Assembly: GCF_003002815.1 (NCBI RefSeq)
Contig: NZ_PVTF01000012.1
Span: 124,001-188,000 of the forward strand
DNA from: Umezawaea tangerina
Lineage (GTDB): Bacteria; Actinomycetota; Actinomycetes; Mycobacteriales; Pseudonocardiaceae
Reading direction: 5' to 3'
Length of the DNA: 64,000 nucleotides
The notes under the pieces are model-generated. The model was not told the origin of the DNA and did not search any database. It saw only the letters and a program-made list of their open reading frames with translations. A program made the translations under genes and the position numbers. Below, one piece after another: positions 15,847 through 25,469 of the stretch (the first letter of the stretch is position 1; each line of letters opens with the position of its first letter).

Positions 15847-18735
15847 TCAGCCCTCGGTCACGCCCACGGGCGGGCCCGCGGGACGGGTCGCCGCACGACG
15901 CGACGTCCGGCGCCGGGGCGCGATCACGGTCGGCGGTTCCGGCTCGGACTGCTCCGGCGCCGCGTGGCCGTTCAGCGCCTGCTGCGGCGCGACGGCCTCA
16001 GCCTGCGCGACGACCGGAGCCTCAACCGGTGCAACGACCTCGACAACCGCTGGAGCCTCGACAGCAGCCGCCACGACAGTCTCAGAAGCATCACCTACGG
16101 GCTCCTGGGTCTGCTGCTTCGCGGCACCCGCGTCCCGGCGCGCCCGGCGCCGCTCCCGGTTGCGGTCGCGCCGGTCGCGCTTCGCACCGTCCTGAGCGGA
16201 CTGGGCGTCCTGGTCCAGCAGCACCGCGGGCTCGGTGGTGTCCACGACCAGGTCGCCGACCGGCTCGTCCGAAGTGGACGGAGCGGGCCGGGTCGCCTGC
16301 GCGGGCTGCACCGGGGGCGCGGTCTCGACGACCTCGGCCACGGGCTCGTCCACGACGGCCGGGGCCTCGGTGTGCTCGCCGCCGTCGCCGCCACCGCGGT
16401 TGCGCTGGCGGGACTTCCGGCTCGGCTGCTGCTGGGTCTGCTGCTGCTGGGGAGCGCTGGGGGCCGTGGCGGGCGCGCCGCCGCCACCGTGCGAGTGCAC
16501 GGGGTCGGTGGACACGACGACGCCGCGACCGCGGCAGTGCTCGCACGTGGTGCTGAACGCCTCGAGCAGACCGGTGCCGACCCGCTTGCGGGTCATCTGC
16601 ACCAGGCCGAGCGAGGTGACCTCGGCGACCTGGTGGCGGGTGCGGTCCCGGCCGAGGCACTCGGTCAGGCGGCGCAGCACCAGGTCGCGGTTCGACTCCA
16701 GCACCATGTCGATGAAGTCGATGACGATGATGCCGCCGATGTCGCGCAACCGGAGCTGGCGGACGATCTCCTCCGCCGACTCCAGGTTGTTCCGGGTCAC
16801 CGTCTCCTCGAGGTTGCCACCCGATCCGGTGAACTTGCCGGTGTTGACGTCGATGACCGTCATCGCCTCGGTGCGGTCGATGACCAGGTAGCCGCCCGAG
16901 GGCAGCCAGACCTTGCGGTCGAGCGCCTTGAGCAGCTGCTCGTCGATGCGGTGCTCGACGAACGCGTCCGAGCTGCCGATGTGCTTGCGCAGCCGGTCCT
17001 GGAGGTCGGGTGCCACGTGGCGGACGTAGGAGTCGATCGTCTCCCACGCGTCCGCGCCCTGGACGATCAGCGCGGAGAAGTCCTCGGTGAACAGGTCGCG
17101 GACGACCTTCACCAGCAGGTCCGGCTCTTCGTAGAGCAGCTGCGGCGCCTGCGCCTTGGGCGTGGCGGCCTTGTCCTTGATGACCTGCCACTGCGCCTGC
17201 AGGCGGGTGACGTCGCGGCCCAGCTCCTCCTCGGCGATGCCCTCCGACGCGGTGCGGATGATCACACCGGCGTCCTCGGGGACGACTCGCTTGAGGATGT
17301 CCTTGAGGCGCTTGCGCTCGTTGTCCGGCAGCTTGCGGCTGATGCCGGTCGCGCCGCCGCCGGGCACGTACACCAGGAAGCGGCCGGGCAGGCTGATCTG
17401 GGTGGTCAGGCGGGCGCCCTTGTGGCCGACCGGGTCCTTGGTGACCTGGACGAGCACGCTGTCGCCGCTGGAGAGGGCCTGCTCGATCTTGCGGGACTTG
17501 CCCTCGAGACCGGCGGCGTCCCAGTCGACCTCACCGGCGTACAGCACGGCGTTGCGGCCGCGGCCGATGTCGATGAACGCGGCCTCCATGCTCGGGAGCA
17601 CGTTCTGCACCCGGCCGAGGTAGACGTTGCCGACCAGCGAGCCGGTGCCGGACGAGGTCACGAAGTGCTCCACGAGGACACCGTCCTCCAGGACACCGAT
17701 CTGGGTGCGGTCGCCGCGCTCGCGGACGACCATGGTGCGCTCGACGGCCTCCCGGCGGGCCAGGAACTCGGCCTCCGAGAGCACCGGCACGCGGCGGCGA
17801 CCGGCCTCGCGACCGTCGCGGCGGCGCTGGCGCTTGGCCTCCAGGCGGGTCGAGCCCCGGATGCTGCGCACCTCGCTCTGCGCGGCCTCGGAGTCGGCCT
17901 TGTCGTCGCGCGCGTCGCGGGTCTCCCGGACCTCGCGGACGTGCACGACCGTGTTCGGCGGGTCGTCCTCGGTGATCGCGGGCTCGTCCTCGGCGCCGGT
18001 CTTGCGGCGACGACGGCGACGGCGACGACGGCTGCCGCCGTCCGTCCCCTCATCCGACCCCTGGTCGTCCTGGTCGGCCGACGCCTCGGCGTCGTCCTCC
18101 TCGGACTCCTCGGTGCCCTCGCCGTCCTCACCGGTGTCCTCGGCGCCCTTGCCACGACCGCGGCCACGACGGCCACGACGGCGGCGGCGACGGCTGTCGC
18201 TGTCCTCACCGGACTGGTCGTCGTCGCCCTCCTGCTGGTCAGCGGCGTCGTCGTGCTGGTCGTCCGCGTCGTCGTAGCGGTCGGCGGGCTCCTCCTCGAC
18301 GACCGGCTTGGCCCGACCGCGGCCCCGCTTGGGCGCGGGCTCCTCGTCCTGGGCGGGCGCCGGCGCGGCGGGCGAGAGGAACACCGCGGACGGCGGCGCG
18401 AACAGCGGGGTGAGGGCGGCCAGGTCCCTGACCTGCCTCGCCGGGACCGCGGGCTCCTCGTGCACCTCGACGTCGACCTCACCGGAGACGACGTCGTCCC
18501 AGTTCAGCAGGCTCTCGGCGACCTTCAGCGCGATGTCCCGGCTCACGCTGGACTGGACCCCGCGCACCGTCTCGCCCAGGTCGGCGAGCGCGGCCACGAC
18601 GTCCTTGCTGCTGGCACCCAGCAGCTTCGCCAGCGCGTGCACCCTGAGCTTGGCGGGCAGATCCGCCAGCTCCGGGTGTGCGGATGTGACGTTATCCCCG
18701 CCGGGGTTACCGGCAGGCTTGTCCGTGTTCGACAT
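15847..18735 (-). CDS. rne: Ribonuclease E/G with IF2N-like N-terminal domain
   Basis: 962-residue endoribonuclease that processes rRNA and tRNA precursors and initiates mRNA decay. Residues about 28-75 (KLRVHALAKLLGASSKDVVAALADLG) resemble the IF2 N-terminal domain, an arrangement known in actinobacterial RNase E. Residues 110-320 are low-complexity acidic and arginine-rich runs. The S1 domain is at about 340-440, the catalytic DNase I-like subdomain has magnesium ligands in VIDVNTG (near 628) and IIVIDFIDM (near 672), and the zinc-link is TCEHCRGRG near 731. From about 750 to the end is a disordered P/A/E/R-rich scaffold tail, as in mycobacterial RNase E. The start is the ATG at 18735. Confidence 0.97.
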   Translation of the reverse strand: MSNTDKPAGNPGGDNVTSAHPELADLPAKLRVHALAKLLGASSKDVVAALADLGETVRGVQSSVSRDIALKVAESLLNWDDVVSGEVDVEVHEEPAVPARQVRDLAALTPLFAPPSAVFLSPAAPAPAQDEEPAPKRGRGRAKPVVEEEPADRYDDADDQHDDAADQQEGDDDQSGEDSDSRRRRRRGRRGRGRGKGAEDTGEDGEGTEESEEDDAEASADQDDQGSDEGTDGGSRRRRRRRRRKTGAEDEPAITEDDPPNTVVHVREVRETRDARDDKADSEAAQSEVRSIRGSTRLEAKRQRRRDGREAGRRRVPVLSEAEFLARREAVERTMVVRERGDRTQIGVLEDGVLVEHFVTSSGTGSLVGNVYLGRVQNVLPSMEAAFIDIGRGRNAVLYAGEVDWDAAGLEGKSRKIEQALSSGDSVLVQVTKDPVGHKGARLTTQISLPGRFLVYVPGGGATGISRKLPDNERKRLKDILKRVVPEDAGVIIRTASEGIAEEELGRDVTRLQAQWQVIKDKAATPKAQAPQLLYEEPDLLVKVVRDLFTEDFSALIVQGADAWETIDSYVRHVAPDLQDRLRKHIGSSDAFVEHRIDEQLLKALDRKVWLPSGGYLVIDRTEAMTVIDVNTGKFTGSGGNLEETVTRNNLESAEEIVRQLRLRDIGGIIVIDFIDMVLESNRDLVLRRLTECLGRDRTRHQVAEVTSLGLVQMTRKRVGTGLLEAFSTTCEHCRGRGVVVSTDPVHSHGGGGAPATAPSAPQQQQTQQQPSRKSRQRNRGGGDGGEHTEAPAVVDEPVAEVVETAPPVQPAQATRPAPSTSDEPVGDLVVDTTEPAVLLDQDAQSAQDGAKRDRRDRNRERRRARRDAGAAKQQTQEPVGDASETVVAAAVEAPAVVEVVAPVEAPVVAQAEAVAPQQALNGHAAPEQSEPEPPTVIAPRRRTSRRAATRPAGPPVGVTEG

Positions 18736-18900
18736 GCAGCTCCTCCGCCCCCGGGCGCGTCTAGTCGAAGACGCGGCCGCGCAGGGGCCTCTCTAGTCCA
18801 CTCTCCGCCGCGGCTGGCGGCGGGAATCCTTGCCAACGCCGACCGGTATCCGTGCTCTTCGAGCACGGGCGCACAGCCGGCAGGTCCTTCGACGACGCCC

Positions 18901-19662
18901 TTAGCGGCGCTCCTGCTCCCCGGCCACCGGCTCGGACTCCGCCACCCTGTCCGGGGCCAGCGGGTCTACCAGTCCACCATCGTCGTCGAGCCGTCCCTGC
19001 GCCATCCGGGTCGCCTTCGCGGGCACCGGCGGAGCCAGGTCGGCGACGACGCGGAGCGCGCTCAGCACGTCATCGGGTCGCACGGTAGGCGTTGTCTGCC
19101 GTACGACCGTCACGAGTATCCCACACGGCTGTGACAAATCAGGCCCATCGTGGCCTGCGTCGCTCGATTGGTCCTCGACCAGGGCCGACACCACGGCCGG
19201 GCGGACGTCCAAGATCCGCTTCCCGTCCTTGGTCGCGCGCTCCACCTGGACCGACTCCGCGGCCATCAGCGCGGCTACGGCGACCCGAAGCTCGTCGGGC
19301 GACACGCCGGGCAGCTCGACCCGCCAGGAGCTCGCCTCGATGCGCTCGGTGAGGTTCCCACCGGTCGAGACGACGACCTCCAGCACGTCCAGCCCCGGCG
19401 GCAGCGCCTCGTCCAGGACGAGCCGCAGCTTCTCCAGGTCCACGAGCCGGACGACCTGGAACTCCACGTACTCGGCCTCGCTGGCGACCCCGGTCGGCGA
19501 GGCGCCGATCCAGGACACCTTCGGACGGGGGCTGAACCCCTGCGAGTACGCCATCGGCACCCCGGCGCGCCGGAGGGCGCGTTCGAAGCTGCGCGCCACG
19601 TCGCGGTGCGAGGTGAAGCGCAGCCTCCCGCGCTTGGCGTAGCGCAACCGGAGCTTCTGCAC
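18901..19662 (-). CDS. TIGR03936 / DUF2344 family radical-SAM-linked protein
   Basis: 253-residue protein of the DUF2344/TIGR03936 family. The diagnostic N-terminus RLRYAKRGRLRFTSHRDVARSFERALRRAGVPMAYSQGFSPRPKVSW is present, with the central ELPGVSPDEL region. The biochemical role is not established. In most bacteria it is encoded directly beside, or fused to, the B12-binding radical SAM protein TIGR03960. Here that partner is at 26846, over 7 kb away. GTG 19662 is used as the start; family similarity begins at once after it. The last ~50 residues are variable. It lies 165 bases upstream of rne, in the same orientation. Confidence 0.9.
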   Translation of the reverse strand: MQKLRLRYAKRGRLRFTSHRDVARSFERALRRAGVPMAYSQGFSPRPKVSWIGASPTGVASEAEYVEFQVVRLVDLEKLRLVLDEALPPGLDVLEVVVSTGGNLTERIEASSWRVELPGVSPDELRVAVAALMAAESVQVERATKDGKRILDVRPAVVSALVEDQSSDAGHDGPDLSQPCGILVTVVRQTTPTVRPDDVLSALRVVADLAPPVPAKATRMAQGRLDDDGGLVDPLAPDRVAESEPVAGEQERR

Positions 19663-19890
19663 CGGCGGGGCCGACGGGTTGTTGGGCTGCTGCTGGCGGC
19701 TCAGTGCTGCTCCTCGGTGCGTGGCGGGGGTGGTGGCACCCCAACGGCCCAGGCTGCTACTCCAGCAGGACGGTACCGTGGTGGGGTTCGGGCCGTTGAG
19801 GTTGTCTGGTCACGCGCACGTGGTTACCGTCCGCCTACAACGGTCACCCGGCGCCGTCGAACGCAGTACGCCCAGCCATGGAGGTCCCCC

Positions 19891-21366
19891 GTGCCTCTGC
19901 TCCGCCGCGCCCGAGCGGTCGCGGTCAGCGCAGTGCTGCTCGTCAGCGGTAGCCAGGTGGCCTCCGCCGCCGTCTCCGCGCAGGCCGAGCAGTCCTCCAC
20001 CCCGATCGCCGCGTGCACGCAGCCGGGCCCGGTGCTGCGCTACCTCGTGGTGTTCGACGAGGGCACCAGCCAGCCGCTGGCCGAGGCGGAGATAACGGCG
20101 TCGTGCGGCACGCCGCTCGTGTACTACCCGCAGATCGGCGTGGCCGTGGCGACCTCGCCGGACCCGTCGTTCGGCAGGCGGATGGGACCCGACCGGGCGT
20201 ACAGCGCGCAGGCGGAGGCGATCTCCAAGCACACCGGCGCGGTCGTGCGGAAGAAGGTCGACGAGACCGAGATGGGCAAGGCCTCCCGCACCGGCGCCGT
20301 GGACCGCACCGTCGAGCAGTGGGACATGGACCTGATCAGGGCCGCCGAGGCGCACGCCGTGAACAACGGCAGCCGCGACGTCGTCGTGGGCGTCCTCGAC
20401 TCCGGCATCGACCCCAACCACCCCGACCTCGTCGGGGCGCTCGACCCCGGCCTGTCCGCGGGCTGCGCGACCGGCAAGGCCGACACGTCGGTGGCGGCCT
20501 GGTCCCCGACCACCTCGGCGCACGGCACCCACGTGGCGGGCACCATCGCCGCCGCCGACGACGGCCGCGGCACCACCGGCGTCGCACCGGGCGTGCGGAT
20601 CGCGTCGGTGAAGGTCGTGGACGACGACGGGTACATCTACCCGGAGTACGCGGTGTGCGGCTTCATGTGGTCGGCCGTGCACGGCATGACCATCACGAAC
20701 AACAGCTACTTCATCGACCCGTGGGTCTTCACCTGCCAGAACCAGGTCGGCCAGAAGGTCGTCTACGAGGCCGTGCGCCGCGCCGTCGAGTACGCGTCGG
20801 GCCGCGGCGTGCTGACCGTCGCCGCCGCGGGCAACGGCGCCACCGACCTGAGCAAGCCCGGCCGCGACTCGCAGAGCCCGACCAACGCCGAGGAGGTCAG
20901 GCCGCGCGCCCTCGACAACACCTGCCTCGTCCTGCCCGCCCAGCTGCGGTCGGTCGTGGCCGTGTCGTCGGTCGGCGCGGACAAGGTCAAGGCGGGCTAC
21001 AGCTCGTACGGCCTGGGCGCGGTCGACCTCACGGCCCCCGGCGGCGACCGCAAGCAGGTGCCCGAGGGCAAGACCGACGGCTGCGTGCTGTCCACGGTCC
21101 CCGCCGGCTACGACTACTCCTGCGGCACGTCCATGGCGACCCCGCACGTGTCGGGCGTGGCGGCGCTGCTGGCGTCGGTGCACCCGGAGGCCACCGCGCC
21201 GGAGCTGAGCCGGATGCTGAACGTGCAGTCGGAGACGCTGCCCTGCCCGGCGGACTACGACCTGAACGGGACCGGCGCGCAGGACGCGTACTGCACGGGG
21301 TACTCGGAGTACAACGGGTTCTACGGCCACGGGCTGGTCGACGCCCTCACCGCCGTGACGAAGTAG
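19891..21366 (+). CDS. Secreted S8 (subtilisin-like) serine peptidase
   Basis: 491-residue exported protease. A Sec-type signal (LLRRARAVAVSAVLLVSGSQVASAAVSA) covers residues 3-30, followed by an inhibitor-I9-like propeptide (RYLVVFDEG to about residue 130). The catalytic domain has Asp170 (VLDSGID), His211 (SAHGTHVAG), the oxyanion Asn in AAAGNG near 312, and Ser414 (CGTSMATPHVSG). Several Cys in the mature part suggest disulfides. GTG 19891 has GGAGG eight bases upstream; no other start gives a signal peptide. It is the first gene of the insert that splits the radical-SAM-linked pair and is convergent with the large LuxR-type regulator. Confidence 0.94.
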   Translation: MPLLRRARAVAVSAVLLVSGSQVASAAVSAQAEQSSTPIAACTQPGPVLRYLVVFDEGTSQPLAEAEITASCGTPLVYYPQIGVAVATSPDPSFGRRMGPDRAYSAQAEAISKHTGAVVRKKVDETEMGKASRTGAVDRTVEQWDMDLIRAAEAHAVNNGSRDVVVGVLDSGIDPNHPDLVGALDPGLSAGCATGKADTSVAAWSPTTSAHGTHVAGTIAAADDGRGTTGVAPGVRIASVKVVDDDGYIYPEYAVCGFMWSAVHGMTITNNSYFIDPWVFTCQNQVGQKVVYEAVRRAVEYASGRGVLTVAAAGNGATDLSKPGRDSQSPTNAEEVRPRALDNTCLVLPAQLRSVVAVSSVGADKVKAGYSSYGLGAVDLTAPGGDRKQVPEGKTDGCVLSTVPAGYDYSCGTSMATPHVSGVAALLASVHPEATAPELSRMLNVQSETLPCPADYDLNGTGAQDAYCTGYSEYNGFYGHGLVDALTAVTK

Positions 21367-21391
21367 GGCTGCCCGGAACGGGGGTCCCCGG

Positions 21392-21410
21392 GTCGGGAGG
21401 CCCCCCCGAC
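21392..21410. terminator. Weak stem-loop between convergent genes
   Basis: GTCGGG (21392-21397) pairs with CCCGAC (21405-21410) around a 7-base loop, 26 bases after the protease stop. The stem is short, GC-rich and followed by no T-run, so it is only a possible bidirectional terminator. Confidence 0.35.
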
Positions 21411-21457
21411 GCACACGGTACGCGTGGGGTACGACAGTTCCGGTGGCGCACAAGGGG

Positions 21458-21471
21458 TGGGAGCGCTCCCA
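21458..21471. promoter_or_regulatory. CebR-like palindrome TGGGAGCGCTCCCA
   Basis: Perfect 14-bp palindrome identical to the consensus recognised by the LacI-family cellobiose repressor CebR of Streptomyces. It lies 10 bases beyond the stop of the LuxR-type regulator and 91 beyond the protease stop, in a convergent gap with no promoter expected. A near-copy lies at 26817-26830. Confidence 0.65.
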
Positions 21472-21481
21472 AGAACCTGGT

Positions 21482-24286
21482 CTACTCCTGTCCCCGGTGT
21501 TGGCTCAGCGCCTCCGCCAGGTCCGTGCGCCCGGTGATCCCCAGTTTCCGGTAGGCCCCCGACAGGTGCAGCTCCACCGTGCGGCGGGTCAGGAACAGCG
21601 CCTCCGCGATCTGCCGGTTGGTCAGCCCCTGCGCCGCCATCCCGGCCACCCTGGTCTCCTGCTTGGTGAGCCCGTGCACGGTGCCCTCGGCCGTGACGGG
21701 CTCGCAGGCGCGCAGCTCGTCGCCCGCCAGCCGGATCAGCGGCTGCGACTCGCACTTCGCGCTCAGCTCCACGGCCCGGCGCAGGTGCGGGATGGCGCGA
21801 TCCGGCTGCCCACGCCTGCGGAGCTGGGCCCCCAGCTCGAAGAACGCCTCGGCGAGCGTCAGCTTGGCGGTCGACTCGGACAGGAACTCGGTCGCCTTGA
21901 GCAGCGCCCTGGTGGCCGCGTCCTCGTCGTCGGCACTCAGACCGACCGACAGCAGCGCGGTGCCGAGCGACCGGGGAGTCCCCCACTGCCGGGCCATCTC
22001 GTGGTCTTCCTTCGCCAGCGCCGCGGCGGGTTCGCGCTGCCCCTGGGCCAGGTAGGCCCGGACCGCGAGGGCGCGCCACGGGATCACGGCGGGGCTGTCG
22101 ACGGCGGAGGCCTCGAGGCGGCGGCCGCATTCGAGGAGGTCCGCGAGGGCGCCCGACGGGTCGTCCAGGGCCAGCTTGAGCTTGCCCCGCGAGTACAGCA
22201 CGAGGTTGTGCTGGAACAGCTCGGGCAGCTCGCCCGCGAAACCGCTGCGCGCCAACAGGTCCCGCGCCTCGTCGGCGCGGCCGAGGTCGACGAGCACCTC
22301 GGTGAGCCTGGCGGCGCAGAGGATGGCCATCGGGCAGTCGCGCACGGCGTCGAGCTCCTCGAACAGCCGCATCTGCCACTTGAGGAACGTCTTCGCCCTG
22401 ATCAGCTCGCCGGACGCGAGGAAGTCCATGCCGTGCGCCAGGGACACGACGGTTCCCTTGCGCAGGTGGAAGTCGTGGGGCTCCTCGGTGCTGCCGATCA
22501 TCCGCCGGAACTTGTCCGACAGCTCCGGCGCGTCGACGAGGAAGCAGGTGGAGAGCGTGAACACGAAGGGCTGCACGAAGACGTCGGTGCGCTCGCCCGC
22601 GAGCGCCTGGTCGGCCCACTTCACGGCCTCCAGCGCCGAGTCGCCGCGCAGCGCGTGGCCGAGCGACATGATCACCGCGTGCAGCTGGCGCAGCCGGGGG
22701 TCGTCGGGCTGCTCGGACTCCAGGTCGTCGGTGAACAGGCTGGCGCGCAACGCCAGGCCGAGGTCGTTGCCCGCCGCGGCGAGGTAGCACATGGCGCGCA
22801 GCTCCCAGAACTCGTCCTTCTCCTGGGAGCTGAGCCGGGACTGGACCTGGAGGCCGATGGAGAGCGCGAGGCGGGCCTCGTGCGCGGTGCACGACCGCAG
22901 CAGCATCGTCACGGCCTGGCCGACGGCCGAGCGGACGTCGTCGGCGTGCGCGAGCGCCTCGCGCAGCCGCGCCATGCCCTTCACCGAGTCGCCGAGGAAC
23001 TCCGCGTGCACCAGCTCGAGCTGCACGGCCAGCCGCTGGTCGGGGGTGAGGGGTTCGTCGAGCGCGCGTTCGAGGAGGTCGCGGGCCAGCTCCAGCCTGC
23101 GGTGATGGGCGGCGTCGCGAGCCGCGCGGCGCAGGACCTCCAGCCCCCACGGGATGCGGATGCCGCGCGCCTCCAGCAGGTGCCCCGCGACCTCCACGTC
23201 GGAGGAGCCGGCGTCGGCGAGCAGCCGGGCGGCGCGGGCGTGGTCCGCGGCGCGGGTCGCGACCGGCAGGTCGCCCAGCACCGAGTTGCGGACGAAGGGG
23301 TGCTGGAAGGACACGGTGTGGCTGTTGCAGAGGATCCGCAGGCGCACCAACGCGTCGATGCCGCGCAGCGCCTGGGCGTAGTCCACACCGGACATCGCGG
23401 CGACCATGTCCACGGTGGCCTCGTCGCCGAGGACGGCCACCGCGCGGACCAGCTCGGCGCAGCCGGGCAGCGGGCGCAGCCGGACGCGGAGCTGCTCGCC
23501 GATGTCGGCCGACGCCAGCTCGCGCACCTCGGCGGGCGTGACGGCGCCGATCTCGTCGCCGAAGTGCAGGCGCAGCGCGCCGAACATGGACTGCAGCAGG
23601 TAGGCGTTGCCGCAGGTGACCTCCAGGCAGGCCGCGGCGAGGTCGGCGTGCACCGGCGCGGAGATGTTGGCCCTGAGCAGTTCCGTGACGCCGTGGATGT
23701 CGAGTCCACCCAGGACGACGGTCTCCGCGCTGCACCCGGTCAGCTCCTGCAACGACACCTCGCGCGCGGGCGGGTGGCCGGTGGTCGAGCCGAGCAGGAT
23801 CAGCACGGGCTGGTCGGTGATCCGGCGGCGGATGTAGGCCATGGACCGCATCGACCAGATGTCGGTGACGTGGATGTCGTCGATGATGATCAGCACCGGC
23901 CGCTGGTCCGCCGCCTGGCGGACCAACCGGTAGAACGCCTCCAGCGACGACACGCGGTCGGGGCGGAGGTCGACGCCCTCGCCGTCGAGGTCGTCGGCGA
24001 GCTGGCGGATCACACCGCCGTCGAGGTGCGTCTCCAGCCTGGCCCCGTGCCCGACGGCGACGGCGAACCCCATCGTCCTGGCCAGTTCGGCGGTGGCCTC
24101 CAGCAGGACGGACTTCCCTACGCCCAGCTCGCCGGTCATGGTGACAATCGCCGAGCGCCCCGCGGCCGCCTTCGCCAGCATGGTCCGCATCGTGCGCAGC
24201 TCGACCTCGCGACCGAGGCAGGCGGACTGGGCCGCGGGCACGAGCACGGGTCTGTGGACCACCCACGCGGGCACTGGGGATGTCAC
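21482..24286 (-). CDS. Large ATP-binding LuxR family regulator (LAL/AfsR-like STAND type)
   Basis: 934-residue LAL-type regulator. Residues about 24-330 form an AAA/STAND ATPase with Walker A GELGVGKS (52-59), Walker B VLIIIDDIH and a winged-helix-like region. The middle (about 400-840) is TPR-like helical repeats. The C-terminal LuxR/GerE helix-turn-helix is at about 868-925 (LTKQETRVAGMAAQGLTNRQIAEALFLTRRTVELHLSGAYRKLGI). GTG 24286 is chosen because GGAG lies just upstream and the protein then starts shortly before the ATPase domain. Such proteins activate exported-enzyme or secondary-metabolite genes on sensing an unknown ligand. Candidate targets are the neighbouring protease and redox genes. 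Confidence 0.92.
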   Translation of the reverse strand: MTSPVPAWVVHRPVLVPAAQSACLGREVELRTMRTMLAKAAAGRSAIVTMTGELGVGKSVLLEATAELARTMGFAVAVGHGARLETHLDGGVIRQLADDLDGEGVDLRPDRVSSLEAFYRLVRQAADQRPVLIIIDDIHVTDIWSMRSMAYIRRRITDQPVLILLGSTTGHPPAREVSLQELTGCSAETVVLGGLDIHGVTELLRANISAPVHADLAAACLEVTCGNAYLLQSMFGALRLHFGDEIGAVTPAEVRELASADIGEQLRVRLRPLPGCAELVRAVAVLGDEATVDMVAAMSGVDYAQALRGIDALVRLRILCNSHTVSFQHPFVRNSVLGDLPVATRAADHARAARLLADAGSSDVEVAGHLLEARGIRIPWGLEVLRRAARDAAHHRRLELARDLLERALDEPLTPDQRLAVQLELVHAEFLGDSVKGMARLREALAHADDVRSAVGQAVTMLLRSCTAHEARLALSIGLQVQSRLSSQEKDEFWELRAMCYLAAAGNDLGLALRASLFTDDLESEQPDDPRLRQLHAVIMSLGHALRGDSALEAVKWADQALAGERTDVFVQPFVFTLSTCFLVDAPELSDKFRRMIGSTEEPHDFHLRKGTVVSLAHGMDFLASGELIRAKTFLKWQMRLFEELDAVRDCPMAILCAARLTEVLVDLGRADEARDLLARSGFAGELPELFQHNLVLYSRGKLKLALDDPSGALADLLECGRRLEASAVDSPAVIPWRALAVRAYLAQGQREPAAALAKEDHEMARQWGTPRSLGTALLSVGLSADDEDAATRALLKATEFLSESTAKLTLAEAFFELGAQLRRRGQPDRAIPHLRRAVELSAKCESQPLIRLAGDELRACEPVTAEGTVHGLTKQETRVAGMAAQGLTNRQIAEALFLTRRTVELHLSGAYRKLGITGRTDLAEALSQHRGQE

Positions 24287-24527
24287 CTGGAGCTCCGATC
24301 TGCGGCGCCTGGCAGGGTGCACGCGAGGCCGTGGGAGCGGGGAGCACCACCGTATGGCATCTGTCCAGACCGGGCGTTCGCCTCGACCTTCGGTACCGAG
24401 AGCCGTGTCGGGGGCAGACCTGAATTTCCTTCGGTACCCACCGTAGAGACCTGGGCGGCCCGGTGAGCCAGACTTGGCGCCACGAGCTCTTGGGCCGATC
24501 GGCGGTACGGCGCGATCGGACGGTGGG

Positions 24528-24890
24528 TCAGACCCACGACACGGACACCGACGAGGCGCTGGAGAGGTGGTCGCCGGCCGGGAGAGCCCCGGAGATGGCC
24601 AGCACCGCCGCCACGGCCACGAGCAAGAGGCTCGCCGCGATGAGCAGCAGACCACGCACCGGCACACCGCAGTAGCCGCGCTTCCGCCTGTCCGATCCGG
24701 AGACGGCGGGAATTCGCCGCGCCAACAATCCGAATTGTTCCGCCGTGGTGAGCAACCTGGGAATTGTCTGGAATTCGACAAGGTCGCGCTGACAACGGGT
24801 ACAACCGGACAGATGGTCGTTAAATGCGAGCTCGGCGCCCTCGTCGAGGACGCCGAGCAGGTACGCGGCGACGTCCGAATGCGACGACAT
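24528..24890 (-). CDS. Zinc-finger anti-sigma factor, single-pass membrane
   Basis: 120-residue anti-sigma factor. The ZAS zinc motif is His26-x3-Cys30-x2-Cys33 (NDHLSGCTRCQRDL) within an N-terminal helical anti-sigma domain. One transmembrane helix spans about residues 79-100 (GLLLIAASLLLVAVAAVLAI). Only about 18 residues remain outside, far shorter than the sensor domains of most membrane anti-sigmas, so release may depend on cytoplasmic zinc/thiol redox rather than regulated proteolysis of a large ectodomain. It starts 18 bases after the sigma-factor stop in the same transcript. Confidence 0.9.
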   Translation of the reverse strand: MSSHSDVAAYLLGVLDEGAELAFNDHLSGCTRCQRDLVEFQTIPRLLTTAEQFGLLARRIPAVSGSDRRKRGYCGVPVRGLLLIAASLLLVAVAAVLAISGALPAGDHLSSASSVSVSWV

Positions 24891-24908
24891 CATCCGCCCC
24901 TTCGGGGG

Positions 24909-25469
24909 TCAGCTGCGCTCGCGCAGCGCACCGCGGAGAATCTGCATGGCCTTGTACAGGCGGGACTTCACGGTGCCTTCCGGAATCCCCAGCTCGGCGG
25001 CGGCCTCTTTGATCGTCCGGCCGCGGACGTAGGTCTCGTAGATCGCGGCGCGGTGCTCCTCGCCGAGGCTGCCGATCACCTGGGTGATCACCATGAGTGA
25101 GAGGGCCTGGTCGGTCTCGTCGGGGGCTTCCATGCTGTCCGGCGAGGTCAGCTCCACCTCTTGGGGCCGGGCCTGCCGCGTGCGCCACCCGTCGATCACG
25201 ATCCGGCGGGCCACCGTGAGTAGCCATCCGCGCAGCATGCGCGGGTCGCGGACGAGGTTCTCCGAGTTCTGCCAGGCTCTGATGAGCGTCTCCTGCACGA
25301 CGTCCTCGGTCCATTGCCGATCATGGCCGGTGAGACCGAGCACGTGGGCGAACAACGCGCCCTTGAACTGTCCGTAGAGCTCGGTGACCAGCTCCTCGGC
25401 GTGCCTCTTGGAGGTGAAGCCCGTGACGTGCCGACGTTGATCCGCCAAGGCTCCGCCCATCGCATTCAT
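24909..25469 (-). CDS. ECF (SigL/SigK-like group) RNA polymerase sigma factor
   Basis: 186-residue ECF sigma factor. Region 2 (ELYGQFKGALFAHVLGLTGHDRQWTEDVVQETLIRAWQN) occupies about residues 28-95, and region 4 (SLGEEHRAAIYETYVRGRTIKEAAAELGIPEGTVKSRLYKAMQIL) about 128-180. ATG 25469 has GGGAGG eleven bases upstream; a second ATG three codons in is possible. It is followed by its zinc anti-sigma gene. The promoter region upstream is AT-rich and faces the divergent haem/ferredoxin gene, a natural target. It is most similar in layout to SigL-RslA type thiol-oxidative-stress modules; that comparison is from memory. Confidence 0.93.
   Translation of the reverse strand: MNAMGGALADQRRHVTGFTSKRHAEELVTELYGQFKGALFAHVLGLTGHDRQWTEDVVQETLIRAWQNSENLVRDPRMLRGWLLTVARRIVIDGWRTRQARPQEVELTSPDSMEAPDETDQALSLMVITQVIGSLGEEHRAAIYETYVRGRTIKEAAAELGIPEGTVKSRLYKAMQILRGALRERS

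Noticed and set aside
15769-19134. A 1,121-codon open frame antisense to rne
   Set aside because: Its composition is dominated by L/A/V/R/G repeats mirroring the low-complexity arms of RNase E. It has no start context and no domain.
21482-24781. A longer start for the LuxR-type regulator giving 1,099 residues
   Set aside because: The extra N-terminal residues overlap the 3' end of the anti-sigma gene, are low-complexity and lack a ribosome site, whereas GTG 24286 has GGAG upstream and fits the family.
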